The translations under genes and the position numbers were made by a program. The notes beneath the pieces were generated by a model that saw only the letters and a program-made list of their open reading frames with translations, was not told the DNA's origin and did no database searches. From a virus: a stretch of DNA of 64,000 bases. Positions within the stretch are counted from its first letter, which is position 1. Each line of letters starts with the position of its first letter. The stretch covers positions 1-64,000 of IMG/VR virus record IMGVR_UViG_3300008108_000039; one strand, written 5' to 3'. Of this stretch, positions 16,464 to 23,583 are shown one piece after another.

Positions 16464-17201
16464 TTATCTTGTTTTACCAACACTCAATTTACCATTATTA
16501 ATAATTAAATATTCGCCTGTAGTTTCTTGACAATCTATAAGATAATATCTACCACCCATTGCTTTCATAGCACCATTAAGATCAAGTTTGTTAACCCCAG
16601 TATGACCCACTATTTGAATATAATCTTTCTTTAATGATTTATCATGTTTTTTATTAGAAACCATTAATGATCTAGGTCTAATCCAAATAGGAGTTTGAGT
16701 TATATTATCACCATAAGAATCAAAACCATTAAAATCAAAAGCTTTAGGTTTATATTTAAACAGTTCATTTAAATCAGCTACAACATTTTCTTTAGACCAA
16801 CCATTGGAACCAAACACTTCATCCATGAATATTGGACTTACACCAGCGTGAGTAAATAAGAAATTATCAAAACTATAAGCCATTTGTAAATGGTATCTAT
16901 TTTCTTCTATAATTTGAGTTATTGATGGAGCTATTTTAGTTTGATAACCACTAGTACCATTATAACCAATTTCTGGGAAATAATGATAGTCATGGTTACC
17001 AATTAATAGTATAACTTCTTTACCTGATGTTTGTTTGTATTCAATAATTTCTTTAAAATTATGGATTTGTTCAACACCAGGAATATCAAATGAATCAAAG
17101 TAATCACCTACAAAGATGATTCTATCAGCATCTCGTTCTTGATTTACTATTAATTTCCAGAGTGATCGACCATGTGTATCACCAATTACAATTGTTTTCA
17201 T
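16464..17201 (-). CDS. Calcineurin-like metallophosphoesterase
   Basis: All metal-binding motifs of the family are present in order: GDTHG (residues 7-11), FVGDYFDSFD (about 30-39), LIGNHDYHYF (about 65-74) and VGHTGVNK (about 198-205). Length 245 fits serine/threonine phosphatases of the lambda-Ppp kind and related nucleotide phosphoesterases. The substrate cannot be told from sequence. It begins in TTAGGTTATG, only 4 nt behind the -7-like box at 17206-17213. Confidence 0.9.
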   Translation of the reverse strand: MKTIVIGDTHGRSLWKLIVNQERDADRIIFVGDYFDSFDIPGVEQIHNFKEIIEYKQTSGKEVILLIGNHDYHYFPEIGYNGTSGYQTKIAPSITQIIEENRYHLQMAYSFDNFLFTHAGVSPIFMDEVFGSNGWSKENVVADLNELFKYKPKAFDFNGFDSYGDNITQTPIWIRPRSLMVSNKKHDKSLKKDYIQIVGHTGVNKLDLNGAMKAMGGRYYLIDCQETTGEYLIINNGKLSVGKTR

Positions 17202-17205
17202 AACC

Positions 17206-17228
17206 TAAATTTAAGTATTAATTTTGAC
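17206..17228 (-). promoter_or_regulatory. Promoter-like element (GTCAAAAT-N7-TAAATTTA)
   Basis: GTCAAAAT (17228-17221), 7 nt, TAAATTTA (17213-17206), then GGTT and the ATG. This leaves almost no 5' leader for the phosphatase transcript. Confidence 0.55.
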
Positions 17229-17229
17229 T

Positions 17230-17460
17230 TTACCAAAATTTATACCAAGGTTTCTTAGGGGATTTTTTAGGAAGGGGAAGTCTTAAAGGACGATTTAATA
17301 ATAAATTAGCATGAGATTTTATTAGTTCCTTTTCTACTTTATTTAATTTTGTAGTATCAACATGAATTTGAACAGGGGCTTCAACACTACCCGCTGTTAT
17401 TTGGGTAGTAATAACGTGGTATTCTTTTCCTTTTATTATTACTGTACGAATCATAACCAT
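17230..17460 (-). CDS. Hypothetical protein, 76 aa
   Basis: Basic, beta-rich start (MVMIRTVIIKGKEYHVITTQ) and the KKPWYKFW tail that recurs in small proteins here. Unknown. Confidence 0.65.
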   Translation of the reverse strand: MVMIRTVIIKGKEYHVITTQITAGSVEAPVQIHVDTTKLNKVEKELIKSHANLLLNRPLRLPLPKKSPKKPWYKFW

Positions 17461-17478
17461 AAATATATTAAATTTAGG

Positions 17479-18027
17479 TTATTTTTTCTTATTAAGATGA
17501 ACTCCTATCCCTAAATTAAATGAATTAAAAGAATCCCAACCAATTCTAATACATGATATATCACTTGAAAATTGAACCATAGCACCACCAATAAAATCAT
17601 TATATCCTCTTTGTCTAGTATACCACAGTTCATTTGATAGATTTCCTATGCCTTTACCATTTAAATATCTTGTTGTAACCCCCATTCCAAATTTCATTAT
17701 CCATGCTATTCTAGGAGTAACTTTATTACCAACCAGCATGTAAATAGAACCATTTTTAGCATAAAAATTTTCGTATACTGATGAATAATTTGTTATAAAT
17801 CCTGTGTAGTCTTTTCCTTTATTTCCTTTATTAAAGAAAAATGAAACACCACCACCATAAATCATGTGTTTATCTTTACCTCTAGGCACCGTAAATTCAG
17901 CAAGTACACTATTTTTTGTACTTAAAGCTATTAATGCTGTTGCTGGATCTGATGTTTGGCTTTGTACTTTTGTAAGAGCAAATAATGTTACTAATGTAAT
18001 TAGTATTTTGTTTTTTAATCCCACCAT
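17479..18027 (-). CDS. Secreted outer-membrane-like beta protein, 182 aa
   Basis: N-terminal signal peptide (about residues 1-22, LVTLFALTKVQSQ with likely cleavage after QSQ). The rest is Gly and aromatic rich with alternating hydrophobic strands (HMIYGGGVSFFF, AWIMKFGMGVTTRYL, FNLGIGVHLNKKK), ending in a pattern seen in outer-membrane beta-barrels. A phage-coded envelope protein could alter the host surface, for example to block superinfection. This is inference from sequence style. Confidence 0.7.
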   Translation of the reverse strand: MVGLKNKILITLVTLFALTKVQSQTSDPATALIALSTKNSVLAEFTVPRGKDKHMIYGGGVSFFFNKGNKGKDYTGFITNYSSVYENFYAKNGSIYMLVGNKVTPRIAWIMKFGMGVTTRYLNGKGIGNLSNELWYTRQRGYNDFIGGAMVQFSSDISCIRIGWDSFNSFNLGIGVHLNKKK

Positions 18028-18524
18028 CTTGTAATGTTTTGTTCTAGTATTTTAAATAATAATTTATGTGCTCGTTTCTCATTTATATGACCCATATTCA
18101 TAGCTATACCTTGCTTAGTATTTATTTTGAATATATTTTTGTCTGATGATAATACCTGTTTGTATATAAGTGGATATTTTTTAAAATATTCATCAAATCG
18201 CTCTGATTTTAGTACTATATCTAATTCATAGTAGTCTGGGTGTGTTTTAGATTCTATCCAATTATAATCAGATTCATGATAATCCATGCATTCTTCTGCA
18301 TAGTATTCATTTTGAATTTTATCTATTAAACGAACACATAACATCATTATTTCAGCGTCGCGTTTAGCAGATCTATGTCTATCATGATAACCAATATATT
18401 CTGCTTGGTTTTTTAGTTTAAATTTGAGTATTTCAAAAATATACCAGTCATCCCAATCTTGGTCCTTCCATATGATTGGAAACCAACGAATTAGATTTTT
18501 AATTCTTTTAAAAAATTGTTTCAT
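18015..18524 (-). CDS. Hypothetical protein, 169 aa
   Basis: Basic N-terminus MKQFFKRIKNLIRWFPIIWK, then a helical body with DIVLKSERFDEYFKKYPLIY and the tail LLFKILEQNITRWWD. Related layout occurs in uncharacterised T4-like proteins. Its stop overlaps the next start by 13 nt. It starts 5 nt behind a -7-like box, so it could be read from a leaderless mRNA. Confidence 0.7.
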   Translation of the reverse strand: MKQFFKRIKNLIRWFPIIWKDQDWDDWYIFEILKFKLKNQAEYIGYHDRHRSAKRDAEIMMLCVRLIDKIQNEYYAEECMDYHESDYNWIESKTHPDYYELDIVLKSERFDEYFKKYPLIYKQVLSSDKNIFKINTKQGIAMNMGHINEKRAHKLLFKILEQNITRWWD

Positions 18525-18529
18525 AACCT

Positions 18530-18553
18530 TAAATATATAATAAAGATTTTGAC
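18530..18553 (-). promoter_or_regulatory. Promoter-like element (GTCAAAAT-N8-TATATTTA)
   Basis: GTCAAAAT (18553-18546), 8 nt, TATATTTA (18537-18530), then AGGTT and the ATG at 18524. It overlaps the last base of the holin-like gene. Confidence 0.7.
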
Positions 18554-18804
18554 TACTCTACAGAATCTGAATCTTTTTTACTATTAATCCATTTATCAAT
18601 TGAACCTATACCAAAGCAGGCAATAGTTAATATTTTAAACGAATCAAAAATAAATTCATTTACAACTAAATTTTTTCCTAACGCACCAGTTACCATGTCA
18701 ATGATAGCAAATATAACCATTATTAAGAATGACATAAACCCAATTACGGCTTTTTCGTTAATTGTATTTGAGTCATCGAACAAATTTTTAAAAAATTGTT
18801 TCAT
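18553..18804 (-). CDS. Small membrane protein, holin-like, 83 aa
   Basis: Two membrane segments: residues 17-39 (VIGFMSFLIMVIFAIIDMVT) and about 50-68 (FDSFKILTIACFGIGSID), a short loop between them and a charged C-terminus (SKKDSDSVE). Size and layout match phage holins, which form the lysis pore, but no lysin gene is adjacent in this window. It shares the first residues MKQFFK with the gene downstream. Confidence 0.6.
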   Translation of the reverse strand: MKQFFKNLFDDSNTINEKAVIGFMSFLIMVIFAIIDMVTGALGKNLVVNEFIFDSFKILTIACFGIGSIDKWINSKKDSDSVE

Positions 18805-18838
18805 ATTATTGATTTTAGTGGTTCATCAATAAATATGA

Positions 18839-18865
18839 ATAAAAAAAGCAACTAAACGTTGCTTT
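18839..18865 (-). terminator. Rho-independent terminator
   Basis: GCAAC-GTTTA-GTTGC hairpin followed by seven T residues on the minus strand. The stop codon of the gene at 18852 lies inside the hairpin. Confidence 0.85.
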
Positions 18866-19175
18866 CCTTTACTTTACGACCGCGTTTTTTACCTTCTACT
18901 ATTTTCTTAATTTCAGCACATAACTCATATTCTTCAAGTTCAGCTAAATCATTAATACAATTATTTAATACTTCTTTATATTGTGATTTACCAACACCAA
19001 ATATTAGTTGGTCTGTATTTTTAAAGGTAATTTCAAATATATCTATTTGATCTTTACCTCGTTTATAAGCACTTAAAATACATTTAGCCATTTTTAGAAT
19101 AAGATCTGAGTCTCTATTTTTTAGTTTAGAGTAGAACTCATTGCTATTTTTCATGTTTAAATAGTGACATGCCAT
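18852..19175 (-). CDS. Hypothetical protein, 107 aa
   Basis: Helical protein starting MACHYLNMKNSNEFYSKLKN with a basic tail (IVEGKKRGRKVKESNV). Ends in an overlapping terminator. Unknown. Confidence 0.7.
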   Translation of the reverse strand: MACHYLNMKNSNEFYSKLKNRDSDLILKMAKCILSAYKRGKDQIDIFEITFKNTDQLIFGVGKSQYKEVLNNCINDLAELEEYELCAEIKKIVEGKKRGRKVKESNV

Positions 19176-19187
19176 AGTTATAAATAT

Positions 19188-19655
19188 TTATTTATTTTTT
19201 CCTGTATAGGTATTAGTTAAGGAGTGACAATTAGGGCAAAGGAATCTTAAATTAGATAATTTATAATTCCAAGCATTACCATCAATATGATCTAAATGTA
19301 AAGATAATTTTTTACCTATCCACTCTGAAATTCCACATTCGTTACATTCTTGCGGAATAAGATTTTCTTGTATAATACGTTTTCTTACTGAAGCACGAGT
19401 TGCATAATCCTCTATACTAATTATTCTTTTTTTGAAATTCTTTTTTAATCCTTTACCTGATTGGTTTGTATTGTAACAACCATATTCTATAGCGTATCTT
19501 TTAAAGGTATTAATATGCAATCCTAATCTAGAAGCAGCATGTGACATTGATTCACTACTATTACATATATCAATGAACTCTTGTTGGGGAATATCTTTGG
19601 GTTTAATTCCTGATTTTTCCCAGCTATTTGGTTTTTTAGTATTATATTGTTTCAT
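19188..19655 (-). CDS. HNH endonuclease with N-terminal helix-turn-helix
   Basis: The first 60 residues contain an HTH-like segment (SMSHAASRLGLHINTFKRYA), as in intron-type DNA-binding modules. The C-terminal HNH core is ECNECGISEWIGK, then SLHLDHIDGNAWNYKLSNLR, then FLCPNCHSLT, with zinc-binding Cys pairs. It sits just downstream of the intron-bearing tRNA-Leu gene. It may be a free-standing homing endonuclease connected to spread of that intron, or an independent mobile gene. Confidence 0.88.
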   Translation of the reverse strand: MKQYNTKKPNSWEKSGIKPKDIPQQEFIDICNSSESMSHAASRLGLHINTFKRYAIEYGCYNTNQSGKGLKKNFKKRIISIEDYATRASVRKRIIQENLIPQECNECGISEWIGKKLSLHLDHIDGNAWNYKLSNLRFLCPNCHSLTNTYTGKNK

Positions 19656-19699
19656 ATCAATAAATATTGGTAAATACTAGAAACCAATATTTTTTTGTG

Positions 19700-19981
19700 T
19701 GCCCCCAACGAGAATCGAACTCGTACTCGCTTACTAAGCGAACAGGATTTTCTTACTACTATAGCTTTCGCTACCTTTTCAGTTTGTAGTCTGGACTATA
19801 CCTTCACCTTATTTTTCAACTTAGGTGTTCCGTGTCTAGTCTCTACACCTTCCCTTTCGGGCTTGGCTCGGTATTACCATTTTAAAGGCTTCACCGAATT
19901 TACGGAATTTTACTCTTTAGATTTCTCTAAAGGCACTCAAATAACTAAGTCCTGCGTGTCTACCTATTCCACCACAGGGGC
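19700..19981 (-). tRNA. tRNA-Leu(UAA) interrupted by a group I intron
   Basis: Exons 19947-19981 and 19700-19751. Acceptor GCCCCTG/TGGGGGC, D-arm GTG-GAATAGGTAGA-CAC, anticodon stem CAGGA/TCCTG with loop CTTAAAA once joined, long variable arm TCGCT-TAGTA-AGCGA, T-arm ACGAG-TTCGATT-CTCGT. The break lies after U34 of the UAA anticodon, the same site as in cyanobacterial and plastid trnL introns. Confidence 0.9.
19752..19946 (-). ncRNA. Group I intron (tRNA-Leu), about 195 nt
   Basis: Self-splicing intron, with features seen on the minus strand: P2-like hairpin CTTTAGA-GAAA-TCTAAAG, Q-like AATACCGAGCC, P6-like CCCGAAAGGG, R-like GTAGAGACTAGACACGG, S-like AAGGTATAGTCC, and a P9-like TAGC-GAAA-GCTA hairpin. 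The last base is G, as required, and GAGTGCC near the 5' end can pair with the exon GGACTT to form P1 with a U-G at the splice site. It has no open reading frame. The order and motifs fit the compact tRNA-Leu (IC3-like) group. Confidence 0.88.
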
Positions 19982-19984
19982 ATT

Positions 19985-20101
19985 TGCTGTCTTTCCAGCA
20001 GTCAGAAGAACTTGAAACTTACCTACGCACCAGTGAGGTATTCTTCATGTTTGTTCACAGAGCCTAAGCAGTGTCTAGTATGCTTTTGGTTGTCGTGCGT
20101 A
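19985..20101 (-). ncRNA. Structured element X, copy A (upstream of tRNA-Leu UAA)
   Basis: Closing stem TACGCAC (20101-20095) with GTGCGTA (20030-20024), inner hairpins AGCA/TGCT and GTGA/TCAC, a single-stranded linker, and a 3' hairpin TGCTG-GAAAGA-CAGCA that ends 3 nt before the tRNA 5' end. Conserved blocks with copy B at 23112-23230 include TTAGGCTCTGTGAA and CGTAGGTAA. Class unknown. Confidence 0.7.
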
Positions 20102-20196
20102 TCAATGATAGTTTATCCTTTTTACTCATCAAGTAATCCGTCCTATTGTAGGCACTTTGGCTCCTTAAAAACATACTACCAAACTAAACATCCTCG

Positions 20197-20353
20197 CTGT
20201 AAGGGAAGGATTCGAACCTTCATACGGTGATTCAATAAACGACATTTGTACTGCAGCTTGTGGTCAATCCTTATCGTTTATCTATTTCATTTTCCGCGCC
20301 CACGAGACGAGTGGGTGTGTATACCATGGTCTAGACTCTTTCACCACCTTACA
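20197..20353 (-). tRNA. tRNA-like RNA with enlarged D-loop and variable region
   Basis: Acceptor TGTAAGG (20353-20347) pairs with CCTTACA (20204-20198), and the T-arm GAAGG-TTCGAAT-CCTTC is perfect. D-stem GTG/CAC encloses an 22-nt loop. The next stem CCCAC/GTGGG has loop TCGTCTC, which lacks U33. The rest, about 75 nt, contains an 8-bp stem ATAAACGA/TCGTTTAT. It is not a standard tRNA and does not look like tmRNA. It could be a tRNA with an insertion, a decayed class II tRNA, or a tRNA-mimicking RNA. Confidence 0.5.
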
Positions 20354-20366
20354 ATTTTGTTTGATT

Positions 20367-20564
20367 TTATCTAGCTTCTTTATAAAGACGAATCAAAGTA
20401 AGTGCTATATCTACAGGAGCTAATATCCAACACATAATCACAAGACCTAAAGTATCAAGTCCTGGGCTAATGCCCAATCCTCCTGCCTGTACATCACGAT
20501 TCCATCTACGAAAAGTCATTATTAAACAATAAGCTAAACATATTAAATAATAGGTCCAAAACAT
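20367..20564 (-). CDS. Small membrane protein, 65 aa
   Basis: Two hydrophobic segments (residues 2-17 FWTYYLICLAYCLIMT and about 38-56 LGLVIMCWILAPVDIALTLI) around a short polar loop. Function unknown. It lies between the YkuK-like nuclease and the tRNA-like RNA. Confidence 0.65.
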   Translation of the reverse strand: MFWTYYLICLAYCLIMTFRRWNRDVQAGGLGISPGLDTLGLVIMCWILAPVDIALTLIRLYKEAR

Positions 20565-20576
20565 AATTTTTATTTT

Positions 20577-21035
20577 TTATTTTACAAGAGCATCAGCAGC
20601 ATACGTCATCATTGGACATTCACCTTTATGTCTTACTTTATATCCCATACCTGTTACAATACCTACAGCACTTGCTAATGCTTGATTTGAACGGTATTTT
20701 GGATCAGGATTAAGATCAATATCAATCCAAGTTGCTACTATACTTGTTTCATTTTTAATTGCTTCTGCCACTTCAACAGAAAACCATACTTCATTTAATA
20801 AACGAACTGTATTTTCTTTTTCACGTAATGTATTAAATCTTGAATATAATACATGAGCTCCTTTTCCTGGGCGTGAAAGTCCAATTACAATAGCATATAT
20901 TGTTTCGTTTTTTCTGTTTTGTGAATCACATCCAATAAGTATTTCTACATTATCGTGTTGTAATATGTATTCTTTTATATATTGTATTAGCTCAATTTTT
21001 TGATTTGAAGCTAATGTTTTAAACATTTTTTCCAT
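20577..21035 (-). CDS. RNase H-like protein of the YkuK (DUF458) family
   Basis: Residues 35-42 read EILIGCDSQNR, the first acidic position of an RNase H fold in YkuK-type proteins, followed by the strand YAIVIGLSRPGKGAHVLYSR. A later acidic segment is ATWIDIDLNPDPKYRSN. At 152 residues it matches the family. Activity is unproven in the family. The position beside Ro60, structured RNAs and tRNAs suggests work on RNA, which is inference from context. Confidence 0.8.
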   Translation of the reverse strand: MEKMFKTLASNQKIELIQYIKEYILQHDNVEILIGCDSQNRKNETIYAIVIGLSRPGKGAHVLYSRFNTLREKENTVRLLNEVWFSVEVAEAIKNETSIVATWIDIDLNPDPKYRSNQALASAVGIVTGMGYKVRHKGECPMMTYAADALVK

Positions 21036-21059
21036 AATTTAAAATTTAATAACTGAGAA

Positions 21060-21370
21060 AATTTAACTGAGTTTGTTTTGATATTTGCAGAATCGAAGTA
21101 ACTCAACTATAACTACAGCATTAATAAATTGACCGAGATTTCTGGGGTGAGTCGTTCGGTAGCTCCGAACAGCACCAGGGAATTTATACTCGTCGTCAAG
21201 TGTTTTTTAAGCACCAGTACACGTCCTCTACCCTGATAACTCGAGGGAAGTTGGTAGATTGTATTTAAAATGAGCGGCATGTAGCCGCGGTATTTAATTA
21301 CGAAGTACCTCACCTAATCCTTACTACGGTAATATTTTAATCAAAGATCTATTTGTTATATATAAATATA
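21060..21370 (-). ncRNA. Structured RNA downstream of the Ro60 gene
   Basis: A gene-free stretch of about 310 nt directly behind the Ro60 terminator. A box TATATTTA at 21363-21370 could start it. Helices include GCGGC-TACAT-GCCGC, GTTCGG-AGCTA-CCGAAC (flanked by GGTG/CACC) and a GAGTT/AACTC stem at the 3' end. It shares AGATCTTTGA near the 5' end and AATGCTGTAGTTATAG plus GAGTTACTTCG with the leader at 25150-25240. Bacterial Y RNAs are commonly encoded beside Ro60, so this is the best Y RNA candidate here. Confidence 0.55.
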
Positions 21371-21371
21371 C

Positions 21372-21392
21372 GGGCGGCGTTTTAAACCGCCC
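21372..21392 (-). terminator. Terminator hairpin after Ro60
   Basis: GGGCGG and CCGCCC arms around TTTAAAACG, about 5 nt behind the Ro60 stop codon. There is no strong U-run, and a TATATTTA box follows immediately, so termination and re-initiation may be combined here. Confidence 0.65.
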
Positions 21393-21397
21393 ATATA

Positions 21398-22939
21398 TTA
21401 TATTTCAATTGCTTCAATAGCTTTAATCAGTGCTTTTGGATCAATTTCTACTTTTTTAATCAGTTCATAAATGTCTGATGAATATCCGTAAATACCATAA
21501 ACTTTACTTCCTGGTTTAAACATTGTAGTTCCATATCCGCAAATATCTACTGAATATACATGCATATTTGCATATGCTGATTTTTCTATGTGATCTTTAC
21601 CTTGCATATCTGAAATTATAAACACACGATCATAGTTTTTTCCTATAGTTCTGAATATGCTTTCAAATGCTGTTCCATATCCTACTGATCCTTGTTGACC
21701 TAAGAATTGATTCTTAAGTGTATTTACACTATCAAGTGGGTTAAACTTAATTTGAGTAGTTCTATCAGCAAAATGATAAACATCGGCATTAATACCCTTA
21801 GCTAATGTAGCTGCAATTAATGCTGCTTTTGCAATAGCGGATTCTGAACCAGCATTTTTATTAGCTAATCTAATTCGTGAGGTCATTGAACCTGAACTAT
21901 CAAATATTACTGCTGTTTTTCCATGTGGAAATAATTCAGTTAAGTTTGGAATAGCTAACTCATAAGCTGTATTTAAAGCATTTATAAATGGTCTTGCTCC
22001 ACTTGCTCCAAATTCATCTAACATTATTTCTAATGCTAAATCAATTTGGTGAGGAAATACTAATGATTGCTTAATTAGAGCTTTATCAGTTAATAATTCA
22101 CAAGCACCTTTAATAACTTCGGATTTAGCTCCTGTTTTTAAGATGTTTCTTAAGTTACGTAGTAACGCTAAGTAACCAATCTTACGAGTTTCAATCAATT
22201 CAGCAAAGTTATCTTCTTTAGCTTCATTTAATACTGCTACAGCTTGTTCAGCAGTAATTTTTCCTGCTTTTACTTTAGCTGCTACTTCTTGACCTGCTTT
22301 AGTATTTTTATCTTCTACTGTGTTAAATTGCTTTAACTCACCTTTCATCAATTTAGCAAACACTGACTTCATCTTTTCAGAAGGTTTTGGGTGTACTAAA
22401 TTAATAATATCAACTAAAGATAAATCACGATTTTTAGCTTGATATTTTGCTAATTCATATTCATCAGCTGCTTCTAAAGCCGCTTTAAATCCTTTTTTGA
22501 TAGCGTTTGATAATTGTTTACCTGGGTTTCTAGCTTGATAGCATGCTGCTATTTCTAGCATATCATCTAAACGATAGATGACACCACCAGCATTTGCTTT
22601 TCTTTCTCTTTTAGAGAAGAATCTAGCACCTAAACTATCACCAGCTAATACTTTAGCTAATTCTACAGCACCAAAGTGTGTAACAGTTCTTTGACCCATA
22701 ACACTACGAGCATATACCATTGCTTTTGCAGCGAATACTTTATCAGTTTTAGCTACTTCAGCAATAACATTAGCAAAACGTTGTTCGCGTTCACCTAGTT
22801 TTTCATAATACTTATTATCCAAACCTGTAGCTAAAATTGCTACTAGTTCAGTTTTTGAATCATATTGATAACCATTTCCACCTTGGTGGTTTACAACTGT
22901 TTGTACAGTTGGTTTTGCTTTTGCATTAAAACGTGCCAT
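21398..22939 (-). CDS. rsr: Ro60-like TROVE domain RNA-binding protein
   Basis: Ro60 proteins are ring-shaped and bind the ends of misfolded RNAs and Y RNAs. The N-terminal about 330 residues are helical repeats typical of the TROVE ring. Residues about 340-513 form a von Willebrand A domain with the MIDAS motif in AVIFDSSGSMTSR and a second metal loop IISDMQGKD. Length 513 fits bacterial orthologues. It lies amid tRNA genes and beside a structured RNA; phage Ro60 genes beside tRNA clusters are also known in mycobacteriophages. Possible jobs are tRNA quality control or steering a nuclease. Confidence 0.94.
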   Translation of the reverse strand: MARFNAKAKPTVQTVVNHQGGNGYQYDSKTELVAILATGLDNKYYEKLGEREQRFANVIAEVAKTDKVFAAKAMVYARSVMGQRTVTHFGAVELAKVLAGDSLGARFFSKRERKANAGGVIYRLDDMLEIAACYQARNPGKQLSNAIKKGFKAALEAADEYELAKYQAKNRDLSLVDIINLVHPKPSEKMKSVFAKLMKGELKQFNTVEDKNTKAGQEVAAKVKAGKITAEQAVAVLNEAKEDNFAELIETRKIGYLALLRNLRNILKTGAKSEVIKGACELLTDKALIKQSLVFPHQIDLALEIMLDEFGASGARPFINALNTAYELAIPNLTELFPHGKTAVIFDSSGSMTSRIRLANKNAGSESAIAKAALIAATLAKGINADVYHFADRTTQIKFNPLDSVNTLKNQFLGQQGSVGYGTAFESIFRTIGKNYDRVFIISDMQGKDHIEKSAYANMHVYSVDICGYGTTMFKPGSKVYGIYGYSSDIYELIKKVEIDPKALIKAIEAIEI

Positions 22940-22987
22940 TTTACTACTAATTTAATTGTTAGAGAATATTAATTGCTTTTTACTTAA

Positions 22988-23012
22988 TAAATGTAAGACT
23001 ATCTTTTTTGAC
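22988..23012 (-). promoter_or_regulatory. Promoter-like element before Ro60
   Basis: GTCAAAAA (23012-23005), 9 nt, TACATTTA (22995-22988), 48 nt before the Ro60 ATG and directly behind tRNA-Leu(UAG). It would allow Ro60 to be expressed apart from the tRNA array. Confidence 0.6.
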
Positions 23013-23026
23013 AACCAAACTTTTTG

Positions 23027-23108
23027 TGCCCAGAGAGAGACTCGAACTCTCACGCCTTTCGGCACCAGTTTCTAAAACTGGCGTGTACTGCCATTTCACC
23101 ACCTGGGC
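23027..23108 (-). tRNA. tRNA-Leu(UAG)
   Basis: Acceptor GCCCAGG/TCTGGGC, anticodon stem CCAGT/ACTGG with loop TTTAGAA, class II variable arm, T-arm GAGAG-TTCGAGT-CTCTC. Not interrupted, unlike the other tRNA-Leu. Confidence 0.93.
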
Positions 23109-23111
23109 ATA

Positions 23112-23230
23112 GAGTGGGCCTTTCCCCACGGTCAAACAAGCTTGAAATTTACCTACGCACAGTGAGGTACTTGTTGTGATCATTCACAGAGCCTAACCCT
23201 TTACTAGTATAGTTTCGGTTGTCGTGCGTG
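23112..23230 (-). ncRNA. Structured element X, copy B (upstream of tRNA-Leu UAG)
   Basis: Same layout as copy A: closing stem ACGCAC (23229-23224) / GTGCGT (23160-23155), inner GTGA/TCAC hairpin, and the 3' hairpin GTGGG-GAAAGG-CCCAC ending 3 nt before the tRNA. The 3' hairpin arms differ at nearly every position from copy A yet still pair, which is covariation evidence for a folded RNA. Confidence 0.7.
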
Positions 23231-23238
23231 TCATGCTG

Positions 23239-23334
23239 TAGTCAGGACAGGATTCGAACCTGCAGTGTAGGACTTATTTTTTTTTGCCTCTATCCGTTAC
23301 GGAACACCCTTTAGCCAATTTGGGACACCTGACT
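23239..23334 (-). tRNA. tRNA-like sequence with disrupted anticodon region
   Basis: Acceptor AGTCAGG/CCTGACT, D-arm CCC-AAATTGGCTAAA-GGG and T-arm GCAGG-TTCGAAT-CCTGT are sound. The middle contains TCCG-TAA-CGGA and a run of nine A residues instead of a 5-bp, 7-nt anticodon arm. Possibly a decayed class II tRNA. Confidence 0.5.
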
Positions 23335-23337
23335 GTT

Positions 23338-23583
23338 TTATAAGCCATCTTCCCAACGCCCTAAAACTAGTTGAGGAATTATTCCGGTATTCTCTTTCTC
23401 AAATAAACTTTCATCAAATTTAAAATCAACAACTATTTTTTCATCGCTTACCCAATTTTTACCAAAATCTTCAATAGTTAATTCGGCACCATATTTAACT
23501 AACAATGCTTTTAACTCATTATAAAATAATTGTTGCTTTTCAACAGTTGAATTATATTGCTTTTCCTTGTTCATATTATACAA
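23338..23583 (-). CDS. Hypothetical protein, 81 aa
   Basis: Acidic protein embedded in the tRNA array (MNKEKQYNSTVEKQQLFYNE onwards; ATG 23583 or 23574). No domain recognised. Ends 3 nt from a tRNA-like sequence. Confidence 0.6.
   Translation of the reverse strand: MYNMNKEKQYNSTVEKQQLFYNELKALLVKYGAELTIEDFGKNWVSDEKIVVDFKFDESLFEKENTGIIPQLVLGRWEDGL

Noticed and set aside
19695-20230. Plus-strand frames across tRNA-Leu and element X
   Set aside because: They are in the wrong strand for the region and cross a tRNA, an intron and a structured element.
20197-20353. tmRNA
   Set aside because: The T-arm and acceptor are tRNA-like, but the size is far below tmRNA, the acceptor is not Ala-type and no tag frame is present.
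21113-21313. 66-codon minus-strand frame behind Ro60
   Set aside because: It falls inside the hairpin-rich RNA candidate, has no start context like its neighbours, and its codon use is unlike real genes here.
22980-23183. Minus-strand frame across tRNA-Leu(UAG)
   Set aside because: It reads through the tRNA and element X; shadow of RNA genes.
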